Positions 7,638-15,991 of a DNA stretch of 64,000 nucleotides are shown one piece after another. The position numbers and the translations under genes were made by a program. Location: positions 124,001 to 188,000 of the forward strand of contig NZ_VFPN01000003.1 of assembly GCF_006716695.1 (NCBI RefSeq), in the 5' to 3' direction. The notes below the pieces were generated by a model. The model did no database searches. It was given only the letters and a program-made list of their open reading frames with translations, and was not told where the DNA came from. Within the stretch, counting starts at the first letter, position 1, and each line of letters opens with the position of its first letter. This stretch comes from Klugiella xanthotipulae (GTDB lineage Bacteria > Actinomycetota > Actinomycetes > Actinomycetales > Microbacteriaceae).

Positions 7638-8135
7638 TCAGTCTGTCCGTCGGATTGGCGCGAGAATTCCGCCCGTTGCCCGGAGGAGATCGGTCACCGC
7701 TATCTCGATGTCGAGGCCGCGGCGACCGCCGGAGACCAAGACGTTAACGTGCTCTGCGGCTGTGGAGTCGAGGAATGTGGGGGAAGACGTTTTTTGGCCG
7801 ATGGGGCTGATACCGCCCACAATGTAACCCGTCTTACGCTCAGCCAGAAGAGGGTTAGCCATGACTGCTTTTTTACCGCCGACCGCGCGGGCGAGAGCTT
7901 TGAGGTCGAGTTTTCCGTTGACGGGTACAATCCCCACGACCAGTTGGCCATCAACCTCCGCCAGCAGCGTCTTGAATACCTGTGCGGGGGGCATGCTTAG
8001 CGCTTCGGCCGCTTCCCGACCGTAATCGTCCACGGCGGGATCGTGGGTGTACTCGTGTGGCGTGTATGGGAGCCCCAACCTGTCAAGTGTTGTCGTGGCG
8101 GGGGTACGGCTTCCGGCGGATTTTTTCGCGGCCAT
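7638..8135 (-). CDS. ybaK: Cys-tRNA(Pro) deacylase YbaK/EbsC family
   Basis: The 165-residue protein has an ATG at 8135 preceded by GGAAGGA. The fold is the YbaK/ProX editing domain: an N-terminal TTTLDRLGLPYTPHEYTHDP, VFKTLLAEVDGQLVVGIVPV with the following GKLDLKALARAVGGKKAVMA carrying the catalytic Lys region, and the hallmark Gly-rich TGYIVGGISPIGQK. The enzyme hydrolyses Cys mischarged onto tRNA-Pro in the cytoplasm, correcting prolyl-tRNA synthetase errors. It is divergent from the LLM oxidoreductase. The length is normal for the family. Confidence 0.93.
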   Translation of the reverse strand: MAAKKSAGSRTPATTTLDRLGLPYTPHEYTHDPAVDDYGREAAEALSMPPAQVFKTLLAEVDGQLVVGIVPVNGKLDLKALARAVGGKKAVMANPLLAERKTGYIVGGISPIGQKTSSPTFLDSTAAEHVNVLVSGGRRGLDIEIAVTDLLRATGGILAPIRRTD

Positions 8136-8219
8136 GGATGTCCTTCCTGAGCTATCCCGCGTGTATAAGGCTTTGTGTGAGCGCTCATCCGGAATACGAA
8201 CTCAACTTCATACGTTTGC

Positions 8220-9269
8220 ATGAATATGGAACTTGGTTTTTACACATTTGGCGACATTCATCCCGATCCGCACACGGGGGAGATTGTAACTCCGGGAAAG
8301 GCCATCCAGAATGTCTTGGAACGTACCCGCCTGGCCGAAGAAGTTGGTCTTGACTATGTGGGAATCGGTGAGCACCATCGAGAAGACTACTCGATTTCTT
8401 CTCCCTCAACGGTGATCGCCGCGGCCCTGGCCCAGACGCACCGAATCCATGTGGGAAGCGCCGTGACAGTGCTCTCGACCGAGGATCCCGTACGCGTATA
8501 CCAGCAGTTCGCCACGATGGACCAGTTCTCGGATGGTCGGGTGGAACTACTCGCGGGGCGTGGGTCTTTCATCGAGTCGTACCCGATTTTTGGGGCCAAC
8601 CTGGCCGACTACGATGCCCTCTATGGCGAGAAGATTGACCTCTTTGCTGCGGTTGGATGCGGGGGAACCTGTCACCTGGGAAGGCCAGTTTCGCCCCCCC
8701 CGCTTGATGGTGTGCTCGTGCGTCCGCGCCCCGTTGATCTCCCCGGGCGGGGGCCGCACCTCAATCTGTCCATCGCTACGGGAGGAAATCCCCGCTCTTC
8801 ACTGCGGGCCGGGATGCTGGGCCTCCCCGTCAACTATGCAATTATCGGTGGCGAACTCGCCCAGTTCGCACCACTCGCCAGGTTGTACAGAGAAGCGTAT
8901 GCTCGGGCTGGGCGCCCTGAGTCCACCCGATCAGTGACGGTGTCGGCGATGGGGTTTGTGGCTACAGAGGGTGCCCGCGACATGTGCTATCCGTACTGGC
9001 ATGAGTCCATGCGCCGTATCGCAGAGGAACGCGGATTCCCCGCCCCGAACCGGATTACCTACGAGGCGACTTCGGGCCCGCGCGGTGCCTATTTTGTGGG
9101 TTCACCAGAGGAGGTCGCGGCCAAGGTTATCCACGCCCATGAGGTGCTCGGAAATGATCGAGTTATTTTGCAGATGGATCTCAGCGGTGTGCCTCAGCAG
9201 GAGTCGCTCCGTGCCATTGAATTGCTGGGAACCCGAGTAAAGCCACTCGTGGATGCCGAGCTTGGCTAG
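8220..9269 (+). CDS. LLM-class flavin-dependent oxidoreductase (luciferase-like), with internal double frameshift
   Basis: The 349-residue product is a bacterial-luciferase-like FMN-dependent monooxygenase: MELGFYTFGD at the start, the GIGEHHREDY motif near residue 47, STVIAAALAQTHRI, and SIATGGNPRSSLRAGMLGLP near residue 190. The start could be 8220 or the second ATG at 8226. Between about 8643 and 8700 the reading is LFAAVGCGGTCHLGRPVSPP, which does not fit the family. The next frame reads LLRLDAGEPVTWEGQFRPP, which does. One extra base near 8642-8644 and one missing base in the C8 run at 8694-8701 restore the frame, so about 19 residues are scrambled. This is either sequence error or a real compensated mutation. 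The substrate is unknown. Confidence 0.85.
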   Translation: MNMELGFYTFGDIHPDPHTGEIVTPGKAIQNVLERTRLAEEVGLDYVGIGEHHREDYSISSPSTVIAAALAQTHRIHVGSAVTVLSTEDPVRVYQQFATMDQFSDGRVELLAGRGSFIESYPIFGANLADYDALYGEKIDLFAAVGCGGTCHLGRPVSPPPLDGVLVRPRPVDLPGRGPHLNLSIATGGNPRSSLRAGMLGLPVNYAIIGGELAQFAPLARLYREAYARAGRPESTRSVTVSAMGFVATEGARDMCYPYWHESMRRIAEERGFPAPNRITYEATSGPRGAYFVGSPEEVAAKVIHAHEVLGNDRVILQMDLSGVPQQESLRAIELLGTRVKPLVDAELG

Positions 9270-9298
9270 TACTGCCCGCGGCGGACAGGAATTATGTC

Positions 9299-9865
9299 CT
9301 ACCCCTCAAGATTGTCAACGCCGGGTGTCCAGGTTTGGCCGGGGCTGCCCCAGGAATTGCGTTTGAGTGCCTTGTGTGCGGCCTTCCCGTGTGGGTGTAC
9401 CAAGCGGTCAACGTAGAGGAGGCCGTTGAGGTGGTCGTATTCATGCTGGAAGATACGCGCGTACCACCCACTAGCTTCGATTGTGAAGGGCGTGTTACTG
9501 AGATCAACGGCCTCAAGTCGCACGCGGTCGGAGCGGCGAAGCGGGAAGCGTTCTCCCGGGAAGGAGAGACATCCCTCTATCTCGGTCTCCTCGTCAAGCT
9601 CTTCGATGGAAGGGGGAGTGACCCACAGGGTGGGATTGATTGCGACGCCACGTGCGGGACCCTCGTCTTGTTCGTCGTAGGACCAGACGAATAGGCGCTG
9701 ACCAATGCCCACCTGTGGCGCGGCTAAGCCGACGCCAGGTGCCAGATCCATCGTCTCGTACATGCTCTCGACGAGGGCACGTAGATCATCGTTGAAATCG
9801 GTGACGGGCGCGGCGACCTCGTGTAGTACGGGCTCGCCAGAGATGCAGATGGGAAGAACAGCCAT
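9299..9865 (-). CDS. def: Peptide deformylase
   Basis: The 188-residue metalloenzyme removes the N-formyl group from new proteins. All three motifs are present: GVGLAAPQVG (about residues 44-53), EGCLSFPGE with the metal-binding Cys (about 96-104), and QHEYDHLNGLLYVD with two His ligands and the catalytic Glu (about 139-152). The ATG at 9865 has no ribosome site, but TAGGCT lies 7 bases upstream on the minus strand, suggesting a leaderless transcript. It is divergent from the DMT transporter across 42 bases. The C-terminal tail past residue 165 is slightly extended, as is usual in actinobacterial type I enzymes. Confidence 0.95.
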   Translation of the reverse strand: MAVLPICISGEPVLHEVAAPVTDFNDDLRALVESMYETMDLAPGVGLAAPQVGIGQRLFVWSYDEQDEGPARGVAINPTLWVTPPSIEELDEETEIEGCLSFPGERFPLRRSDRVRLEAVDLSNTPFTIEASGWYARIFQHEYDHLNGLLYVDRLVHPHGKAAHKALKRNSWGSPGQTWTPGVDNLEG

Positions 9866-9907
9866 AATAACAAGCCTACCGACCCGAAAGCACGGTAACG
9901 TTGCAGC

Positions 9908-10828
9908 GTGCTAGTTTTTGAGGTTTCGGAGACCGCGGAGGATATCCTGCGAGACCCCAGCCAGTTCTTGGGGATCCCTATTGCGCTGTTGGGTGCCGTA
10001 TTTCTCTCATTTGGTGCGCAATACCAGTCGCGCGGTGTTAATAAAGTTGAGCGTATCTCGGGTCAGAAGGCCAGCGCGGGGCTGAGCGGTAACCAACTGG
10101 TCAGTCTCCTGAAGCGCCCCTCGTGGGTCGTGGGCACTCTCTTGCTTGGGTTTGCCGTTGTTCTCCAACTGGCAAGCCTCTCCTTCTCGCCACTGATTGT
10201 GGTGCAGCCGTTGGGCGTGGTGGCCCTCGTAATCACCTCTATTTTGAATGCCCGGATGTCTGGGCTGGATCTCAATCACAAAACTAAGATTGCGATCGGC
10301 ATGTGCGTTGCTGGCGTGTTTGTTTTTGTGACAATCGCAGCATTCACCGCAACGGACCAGCCGGTTACCGAGGAGCATCTCGTCACAATTCTCGTGATCC
10401 TTGGAGTGGTATTGGTGCTTTTTACCGCGGCTTTTATTTTTATGCGACACCGGACAAAAGCAATTTTCTACATCGTGGGTGCCGGCATCATCTACGGGTT
10501 CGTGGCTACCCTTGCCAAAGTGGTCATCGGCCGACTTCAGCAGGGCGAATTTGATGTACTCACCCTCATCTGCCTGATCGCGCTTCTTGCGGCGACAGGT
10601 GGTGGGATGTACTTTGTTCAGAACGCTTACTCCTCCGGCCCCCCGGATTTGGTGATTGCGGGACTTACCGTGATTGACCCCATGGTGGCTGTCGTTATTG
10701 GTGTCGTCGTTCTGGGGGAGGCCGCCTCTGCGCCGCTCTGGGCAATGTTTGTCTTCATTGGTGCCGGTGCTGTGGCCGTGACCGGGGTCTTTATGCTGGC
10801 CAAGCACCACCCGCAGGTGCAGGCTTAG
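9908..10828 (+). CDS. DMT-superfamily (NIPA/EamA-like) transporter
   Basis: The 306-residue integral membrane protein has about nine hydrophobic helices: IPIALLGAVFLSFGAQYQSR first, then VVGTLLLGFAVVLQLASL, LIVVQPLGVVALVI, and a final MFVFIGAGAVAVTGVFML. The PLGVVALVITSILNAR segment and a second half repeating the pattern (VIDPMVAVVIGVVVLGE) fit the drug/metabolite or NIPA-type magnesium transporter groups. The start is GTG 9908, with TAACGT 6 bases upstream and no Shine-Dalgarno, the leaderless pattern. The substrate is unknown. The gene ends upstream of the CAT tRNA. Confidence 0.8.
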   Translation: MLVFEVSETAEDILRDPSQFLGIPIALLGAVFLSFGAQYQSRGVNKVERISGQKASAGLSGNQLVSLLKRPSWVVGTLLLGFAVVLQLASLSFSPLIVVQPLGVVALVITSILNARMSGLDLNHKTKIAIGMCVAGVFVFVTIAAFTATDQPVTEEHLVTILVILGVVLVLFTAAFIFMRHRTKAIFYIVGAGIIYGFVATLAKVVIGRLQQGEFDVLTLICLIALLAATGGGMYFVQNAYSSGPPDLVIAGLTVIDPMVAVVIGVVVLGEAASAPLWAMFVFIGAGAVAVTGVFMLAKHHPQVQA

Positions 10829-10902
10829 CTCGTTCATCTGGATGCCACGGTGGGGCGGTTTCGTCGGGAGGGGCCTTTACCGGTATCGTTGGTCTGGTGC
10901 TC

Positions 10903-10979
10903 GGGGCGTTAGCTCAGCTGGTTAGAGCAGCGGACTCATAATCCGTCGGTCGCGGGTTCAAGCCCCGCACGCCCCACCA
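10903..10979 (+). tRNA. tRNA with CAT anticodon (elongator Met or Ile2)
   Basis: The 77-nt cloverleaf has acceptor stem GGGGCGT/ACGCCCC, D stem GCTC/GAGC, anticodon stem GCGGA/TCCGT around loop CTCATAA (anticodon CAT), T stem GCGGG/CCCGC with TTCAAGC, discriminator A, and an encoded CCA at 10977-10979. The acceptor stem is fully paired, unlike initiator tRNA. CAT can be elongator Met or the lysidine-modified Ile2, and the sequence alone does not settle which. Confidence 0.93.
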
Positions 10980-11042
10980 AAAGATTCCCGATGCGGAGGG
11001 TCCCCTTTTCCTCGATGTGTTGCATCGGAGGGAGCGAAACCG

Positions 11043-11600
11043 CTATAAGGCGAGAGCGCGTGTGCTGGGACGACCTCGCTGGGGTCTTCGAGTATCCAGG
11101 GGCATGCCGTGGTCGCTCGTATCCCCTACACGTCTGAGCCAACTCAGCGCGGCAATGCTGAGCGTCTCGCCCGCGTGCGAGCGGAGGTCATGGGTTATCT
11201 CGGCCCGATAGCTTTCCTGGGCTATCTCGTTGATCCGCACCCATTGATCCCGCAGGCTGACCAGCAACGGGGTGCTGTCTACTCCGGGAAGTGAACGCAC
11301 GAGGAGAACTTGGAAAACCATGCTCTCCCAGGGTGAAGCTGTCGCCAGGGTCCCCGTTGTGATCCAGGATGCTGCGCTAGCAGCCCCCGTGTCGGTGAGC
11401 GTGTAGAGCGGCAGTCGGTCATCCGTCTCTGCTGTTTGTTTGACAAGCCCGGATGACTGTAACCGTTCCAATGTGCTGTAGACCTGCCCGACGTTGAGTG
11501 CCGGTTCCCGCAGCGTCCGAGCTTGGAGCTCATTGCGTAGTTGCAACCCGTAGGCGGGGCCCAGCGTCAATAGAGCGAGGATTCCGTTCTTGATGGACAT
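11043..11600 (-). CDS. PadR-family transcriptional regulator
   Basis: The 185-residue protein begins MSIKNGILALLTLGPAYGLQ, the hallmark PadR N-terminus. It continues with a winged helix containing LNVGQVYSTLERLQSSGLV (recognition helix, about residues 36-54) and YTLTDTG. The C-terminal half is the helical PadR dimerisation region. PadR proteins repress detoxification or transporter genes until a ligand binds. An AGGAGGAAG ribosome site precedes the ATG at 11600, and TATGAT at 11637-11642 (minus) is a plausible -10. A short palindrome at 11656-11669 could be its autoregulatory operator. The target is unknown. Confidence 0.9.
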   Translation of the reverse strand: MSIKNGILALLTLGPAYGLQLRNELQARTLREPALNVGQVYSTLERLQSSGLVKQTAETDDRLPLYTLTDTGAASAASWITTGTLATASPWESMVFQVLLVRSLPGVDSTPLLVSLRDQWVRINEIAQESYRAEITHDLRSHAGETLSIAALSWLRRVGDTSDHGMPLDTRRPQRGRPSTRALAL

Positions 11601-11655
11601 GGTGCGGTCTTCCTCCTGTTGGGGCCTCTCAGTAGATCATAATTGGGGCCGACAG

Positions 11656-11669
11656 GCATAGTTATATGC
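11656..11669. promoter_or_regulatory. Candidate PadR operator
   Basis: GCATA-gtta-TATGC is a 5-bp-arm palindrome lying upstream of the padR -10 (11637-11642, minus) and between padR and the divergent DUF3145 gene. PadR repressors commonly bind AT-rich dyads in their own promoter. This is position-based inference only. Confidence 0.3.
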
Positions 11670-11781
11670 TTGTGATATGGGGTTTTCCCGGGCATAATCG
11701 GGGTATAACTCAATTTGCGTGCCTATCTTTTTGCGAAAACTCGACGTTGGGGAAGACGTAACGAGTCGATCGGAGAAAAGA

Positions 11782-12285
11782 ATGGCGTCGCACAACACAC
11801 GCGGGGTGCTTTATGTGCACTCCTGTCCGCGCGCGCTCAGCCCACACCTCGAATGGGCAATGGGCCGCGCTATTGGTCGTACCGTAGATTTTGCCTGGAC
11901 GGAGCAGCCCGCGCTTCGCGGCACTCAGCGTGCCGAGTACCCCTGGGAGGGGCCCGTTGGCACTGCCGCAATCGTTGCTTCCGCCCTGCGTGGCTGGGAA
12001 CACCTGCGCTTTGAAATCACCGAACATGCTACGGAGGGCGTTGACGGCGGACGCTGGCTGCATACGCCGGCGCTTGGCATCTTCCACATGCAGGTGGACA
12101 CCTCTGGCAACGCAGTGATCCCCGAGGACCGGGTGCGCTATGCCATCGAGATTTCTGGCTCCTCGGTGTTGGAGCTTCAGCGAGAGTTGCGTCTGGCGTT
12201 GGGGCAGGCCTGGGATGACGAGCTTGAGCCGTTCCGCTACGCAGGAGACGGCAACACCGTGGTGTGGTTGCACAAAACCGGATAG
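11782..12285 (+). CDS. DUF3145 family protein
   Basis: The 167-residue protein starts at the ATG at 11782 (MASHNTRGVLYVHSCPRALS), with GGAGAAAAG upstream. An earlier in-frame ATG at 11719 is unlikely. Recognisable family features are the N-terminal RGVLYVHSCPRALSPHLEWA, the Trp-Glu-His segment LRGWEHLRFEITEHATEG, and LHTPALGIFHMQVDTSGNAV. DUF3145 is a conserved actinobacterial cytosolic protein of unknown role, regularly found beside the fab genes, as here. It is convergent with fabF across a strong hairpin. Confidence 0.9.
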   Translation: MASHNTRGVLYVHSCPRALSPHLEWAMGRAIGRTVDFAWTEQPALRGTQRAEYPWEGPVGTAAIVASALRGWEHLRFEITEHATEGVDGGRWLHTPALGIFHMQVDTSGNAVIPEDRVRYAIEISGSSVLELQRELRLALGQAWDDELEPFRYAGDGNTVVWLHKTG

Positions 12286-12317
12286 TCGCCCGACGACGAA
12301 TTTGACCTGACTCGTTA

Positions 12318-12358
12318 CATGCGGAAGGGCCCGGACGTTGTCCGGGCCCTTCCGCATG
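12318..12358. terminator. Bidirectional terminator hairpin between DUF3145 and fabF
   Basis: An 18-bp perfect stem (CATGCGGAAGGGCCCGGA with its complement) encloses a 5-base loop CGTTG. There is no long U-tract. It sits midway between two convergent genes. Confidence 0.8.
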
Positions 12359-12383
12359 CGTGGCATCATCACGCCGACACGTA

Positions 12384-13613
12384 TTAGATCGTGCGGAAGC
12401 CAGCCACCGCATTATGACCGCCAAAGCCGAACGAGTTGCTGAGGGCGAGGGCATCACCGCGTCCGAGTGGGCGGGGGGAAGTCACCACGTCGAGCGGGAT
12501 CTCTGGATCCTGCTCGACGAGGTTAATCGTGGGCGGTAAGGTGCGTTCATGCAGAGCCAAGACGGTGAAAGCTGCCTCAACCGCCCCGGCCCCACCCAGC
12601 AGGTGTCCCGTGGATGCCTTGGTCGCCGATACCGCGATGTTGTCAAGGTGATCTCCGAAAACACGGCGCAGGGCGTTGTACTCGGCGATGTCTCCCACAG
12701 GGGTTGAAGTGGCATGAGCATTGATGTGTACCACGTCCGTAATCGAGCCACCGCTGAGTGCGATGGCCTCACGCATGGCACGAGCTGCCGCACTACCTTC
12801 GGGATCGGGTGCCGTGATGTGGTATGCGTCGCTTGTCACCGAGCCGCCGATCACCTCAGCGTAAATTCGTGCTCCGCGGGCTTTGGCATGCTCCTCGGAT
12901 TCGAGGACAAGAGCTGCCCCGCCTTCGCCGAGCACAAAGCCGTCCCGGCTGAGGTCGTAGGGGCGCGAGGCGTGCGCTGGGTCATCGTTGCGCTTGGAGA
13001 GCGCCTGCATGGCTGCAAATGAGGCGATTGGCAGAGGGTGGATGGCGGCTTCAGATCCGCCAGCAATAACAACATCCGCGAGACCAGACCTAATGTGTTC
13101 GTAGGCGTTTGCGATGGACTCGGTGCTTGACGCGCAGGCCGACACAACGGTGCGGCTGCCTGCGCGGGCGTGCAGATCCATGCCGATTGCGGCGGCGGGG
13201 CCGTTGGGCATGAGCATCGGGACGGTCATCGGGAGGACGCGGCGTGGGCCGCGCTCACGCAACGTATCCCACGCATCCAGGAGGGTCCAGACCCCGCCGA
13301 TACCCGTTGCCCAATCGACCCCGAGACGCTCGGGTTCGACCTCGGGAGAACCCGCATCCGCCCAGGCCTCCCGGGCTGCGATCAGGGCAAATTGGCTGGA
13401 GGGGTCAAGACGTTTGGTCTGGACACGGGGGAGCACGTCGTGGGCAGGAACCTTGGCCTGAGCGGCAAAAGTGATGGGGAGGTCGTTCTGAGCGACCCAC
13501 TCCTGAAGAAGGGTGCTCGCACCGGATTCGCCGGCGAGCAGGGCGGTCCAGGATTCCCGTATGGTTCCACCGAGTGGAGTGGTCGCGCCCAAGCCGGTTA
13601 CAACAATTTTCAT
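12384..13613 (-). CDS. fabF: Beta-ketoacyl-ACP synthase II
   Basis: The ~409-residue condensing enzyme elongates acyl-ACP with malonyl-ACP in type II fatty-acid synthesis. The start is taken at the ATG at 13613 (MKIVVTGLGATTPLGG), with AGGAAG about 12 bases upstream; a TTG at 13625 is the alternative. The catalytic triad is present: Cys in VVSACASSTESIANAY, His in HINAHATSTPVGD and His in STGHLLGGAGAVEA. The end NSFGFGGHNAVAGFR is typical. It is the last gene of the fabD-fabH-acpP-fabF run, about 80 bases downstream of acpP. Confidence 0.95.
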   Translation of the reverse strand: MKIVVTGLGATTPLGGTIRESWTALLAGESGASTLLQEWVAQNDLPITFAAQAKVPAHDVLPRVQTKRLDPSSQFALIAAREAWADAGSPEVEPERLGVDWATGIGGVWTLLDAWDTLRERGPRRVLPMTVPMLMPNGPAAAIGMDLHARAGSRTVVSACASSTESIANAYEHIRSGLADVVIAGGSEAAIHPLPIASFAAMQALSKRNDDPAHASRPYDLSRDGFVLGEGGAALVLESEEHAKARGARIYAEVIGGSVTSDAYHITAPDPEGSAAARAMREAIALSGGSITDVVHINAHATSTPVGDIAEYNALRRVFGDHLDNIAVSATKASTGHLLGGAGAVEAAFTVLALHERTLPPTINLVEQDPEIPLDVVTSPRPLGRGDALALSNSFGFGGHNAVAGFRTI

Positions 13614-13694
13614 GGGTCTAAACAACTTCCTGAGAGAGATGAAAAGTATTCAGCGGGTTGGGAGTCCGTGGAATCCCAACCCGCTGGAGGGGCC

Positions 13695-13943
13695 TTACGC
13701 TTGCGCTTTGACGATAAACGTGACGGCGTCGCCGACAGTTTTGAGGTTCTTGACCTCGTCGTCAGGGATCTTCACGTCGAACTTCTCCTCCGCGTTGACG
13801 ACAATGGTCATCATCGAGATTGAGTCGATGTCGAGGTCGTCGGTGAACGACTTCTCCATCGCCACGGCGTCAGCCGAGATTCCCGTCTCGTCGTTCACGA
13901 GTTCGGCCAGGCCGGCGAGTACTTCTTCTGTGGACAGTGCCAT
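13695..13943 (-). CDS. acpP: Acyl carrier protein
   Basis: The 82-residue acidic helical protein starts at the ATG at 13943 (MALSTEEVLAGL) behind AAGGAGAAAA. The phosphopantetheine-attachment Ser is in DLDIDSISMMTIV (about residue 41), where the usual DSL is DSI. It carries growing acyl chains for FabD, FabH and FabF, all encoded next to it. The length is normal for ACP. Confidence 0.95.
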   Translation of the reverse strand: MALSTEEVLAGLAELVNDETGISADAVAMEKSFTDDLDIDSISMMTIVVNAEEKFDVKIPDDEVKNLKTVGDAVTFIVKAQA

Positions 13944-14001
13944 TGTTTTCTCCTTGAGTGTCGTTGTGACCGAATGTAAGTTTAGTAAGGAAGAGCGGGG
14001 T

Positions 14002-15000
14002 TTACGGAAGTTCAACTACCTGCGCGCCGTAAACAAGTCCGGCACCGAAGCCAATCTGGAGTGCGAGACCCCCCGAGAGTTCCGGTTGCTCTTCCAGCAA
14101 CCTGTGCATGGCGAGGGGAATGGAGGCCGCCGAGGTGTTCCCCGTCGTCTCAATATCCCGGGCAATCGCGACGCTGTTTGGTAGCTTGAGCTGCTTGGCG
14201 AACTCGTCCACAATGCGCATATTGGCTTGGTGGGGGATAAAGGCGGCGAGGTCCTCGGCTGTGACGCCGGCATCCTTCATCGCTTTCTGAGCAACTTTGG
14301 CCATTTCCCACACGGCCCAGCGGAAGACCGTCTGGCCGTCCTGGCGCATGGTGGGCCACTCGGACTTACCGTCGCGGAAGTCGGTGAGGGGAGCATTCAT
14401 GCCCACGGCATCCCATTTGCTGCCATCTGAGCCCCACACCGTCTGTGAAATGCCCGCGTGGTCACTGGGGCCGACAACAACGGCCCCTGCTCCGTCACCC
14501 AGAAGGAACGAGATCGTGCGGTCGGTGGGGTCGATAAAGTCAGAGAGTTTCTCTGCTCCAATAACCAGAACGTGGGTGGCAAGGCCGCTGCGGATGAACG
14601 AGTCCGCCTGCGCAACGCCGTAGGCGTACCCGGCACAGGCGGCCGATATGTCGTAGGCCGCGGCGGGTGTTGCGCCGACGCGGTCAGCTACGAGACTGGC
14701 CATCGAGGGCGTCTGCACGGCGTTGCTGATCGTAGAGATGAGGACGGCGTCAATATCGGCACCGGTTAGGCCCGCCCGTTGAATAGCTTCACGGGCGGCT
14801 TCGGTCGCCAGATCAGCGGCGCGCACGTCTGCCGTGGCGCGCTTGCGTTCGATAATACCGGTGCGCTGACGAATCCACTCGTCGGAGGAGTTAATCGGGC
14901 CAATAATGTCATCATTGGTCACCGAGATCGAGCCACGGGCGGCTCCCACCGAGAGGATGCGGGTGAACTCGGTCCCAACGCTCTGATTAAGCTGAACCAT
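14002..15000 (-). CDS. fabH: Beta-ketoacyl-ACP synthase III
   Basis: The 332-residue initiating condensing enzyme joins acyl-CoA primer with malonyl-ACP. An AAGGAG site precedes the ATG at 15000. The catalytic Cys is in YDISAACAGYAYG (about residue 121), the His in FIPHQANMRIVD (about 256), and the Asn in ETTGNTSAASIPLAM (about 286). In actinobacteria FabH prefers branched primers, consistent with iso/anteiso lipids, but specificity is not readable here. It lies between fabD and acpP in one operon. Confidence 0.95.
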   Translation of the reverse strand: MVQLNQSVGTEFTRILSVGAARGSISVTNDDIIGPINSSDEWIRQRTGIIERKRATADVRAADLATEAAREAIQRAGLTGADIDAVLISTISNAVQTPSMASLVADRVGATPAAAYDISAACAGYAYGVAQADSFIRSGLATHVLVIGAEKLSDFIDPTDRTISFLLGDGAGAVVVGPSDHAGISQTVWGSDGSKWDAVGMNAPLTDFRDGKSEWPTMRQDGQTVFRWAVWEMAKVAQKAMKDAGVTAEDLAAFIPHQANMRIVDEFAKQLKLPNSVAIARDIETTGNTSAASIPLAMHRLLEEQPELSGGLALQIGFGAGLVYGAQVVELP

Positions 15001-15047
15001 GGATGTTTCTCCTTTTAGGATGTGAACTGGTCGTCGTCGTTCGTGAG

Positions 15048-15974
15048 TTAAGCATCGGGTAATTCGGACGAGAGAAGCTCCACAGCAGCCGCGAGATCCT
15101 CCGGCGTTTTAACGGCAACGGTGGGTATGCCGCGTAGACCGCGCTTAGCGATTCCGGTCAGGGCACCGGCGGGGGCGAGTTCGATCAACCCGGTGATACC
15201 AGCCGCCTGAAAAGCCGCCATACAGAGGTCCCACCGCACGGGGGAGGAAACCTGCCCCACGAGTAGGTCGCGGTAGACAATCCCGCTCGTGATGGTTGTG
15301 CCGTCGCGGTTTGTCCACAGCGTGTGGGTTGGATCGGTGGCGGCGACCGAAGCGGCGGCGGCGCGCAGCGTCTCAACCGCGGGCAGCATGTAGCGGGTGT
15401 GGAATGCACCGGCGACCTGAAGGGCGATCACTCGGGATCCGCGGGGGGCATTCTCTGCCAGCAGGGCCAGACTAGCGGATGATCCGGCTGCCACGATCTG
15501 ACCGGCTCCATTCATGTTGGCCGGTTCAAGATCAGCCTGGGCAATCGCCTCAAGAACATCAGATTCGGAGCCACCGACAACGGCGACCATGCCGGTGGGT
15601 TCGGATGCGGCCGCATCCGCCATCGCCTCACCGCGCACACGGACGAGGGAGAGGGCATCGGCCGGTGTGAGCACGCCCGCTGCAGAGGCCGCGGCGAACT
15701 CGCCGACGGAGTGGCCTGCCAACGACACTGAACGGGTGTCAGCTGAGGCGCTGAGCGCTTGCCAGGCGAGGAGGCTTGCCGCAACGATGAGGGGCTGTGC
15801 TACTGCGGTGTCGCGGATGGTGTCTGCGTTGCTCGTAGTACCGTGGGCGACTAGGTCCATTCCAGCGAACTCGGAGAGTTGCTCCAAGTGTGTGCGGTAC
15901 TCGGGTACCTCCAGCCAGGGGGTGAGAAATCCGGGGGTCTGTGAGCCCTGTCCAGGGCAGGCAACAATTATCAC
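15048..15974 (-). CDS. fabD: Malonyl-CoA:ACP transacylase
   Basis: The 308-residue enzyme loads malonyl onto ACP. It begins IIVACPGQGSQTPGFL, has the nucleophile motif SLAGHSVGEFAAASA (Ser near residue 96) and the His in QVAGAFHTRYM (about residue 204). The start is GTG 15974. It is the first gene of the fab operon. The 76 bases separating it from fasR contain a 27-bp inverted repeat at 15992-16018, where the operon's promoter is expected. In Streptomyces the homologous operon is activated by FasR. Confidence 0.95.
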   Translation of the reverse strand: MIIVACPGQGSQTPGFLTPWLEVPEYRTHLEQLSEFAGMDLVAHGTTSNADTIRDTAVAQPLIVAASLLAWQALSASADTRSVSLAGHSVGEFAAASAAGVLTPADALSLVRVRGEAMADAAASEPTGMVAVVGGSESDVLEAIAQADLEPANMNGAGQIVAAGSSASLALLAENAPRGSRVIALQVAGAFHTRYMLPAVETLRAAAASVAATDPTHTLWTNRDGTTITSGIVYRDLLVGQVSSPVRWDLCMAAFQAAGITGLIELAPAGALTGIAKRGLRGIPTVAVKTPEDLAAAVELLSSELPDA

Positions 15975-15991
15975 TCGAATAGTCTGTCAGA

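Noticed and set aside
10007-10837. 276-aa minus-strand frame opposite the DMT transporter
   Set aside because: It is His/Asn/Arg-rich with no family features; hydrophobic codons of the real transporter generate it.
10936-11142. Minus-strand reading frame over the CAT tRNA ending GRAGLEPATDGL
   Set aside because: It is antisense to the tRNA; this ending is a well-known false protein produced by translating tRNA genes.
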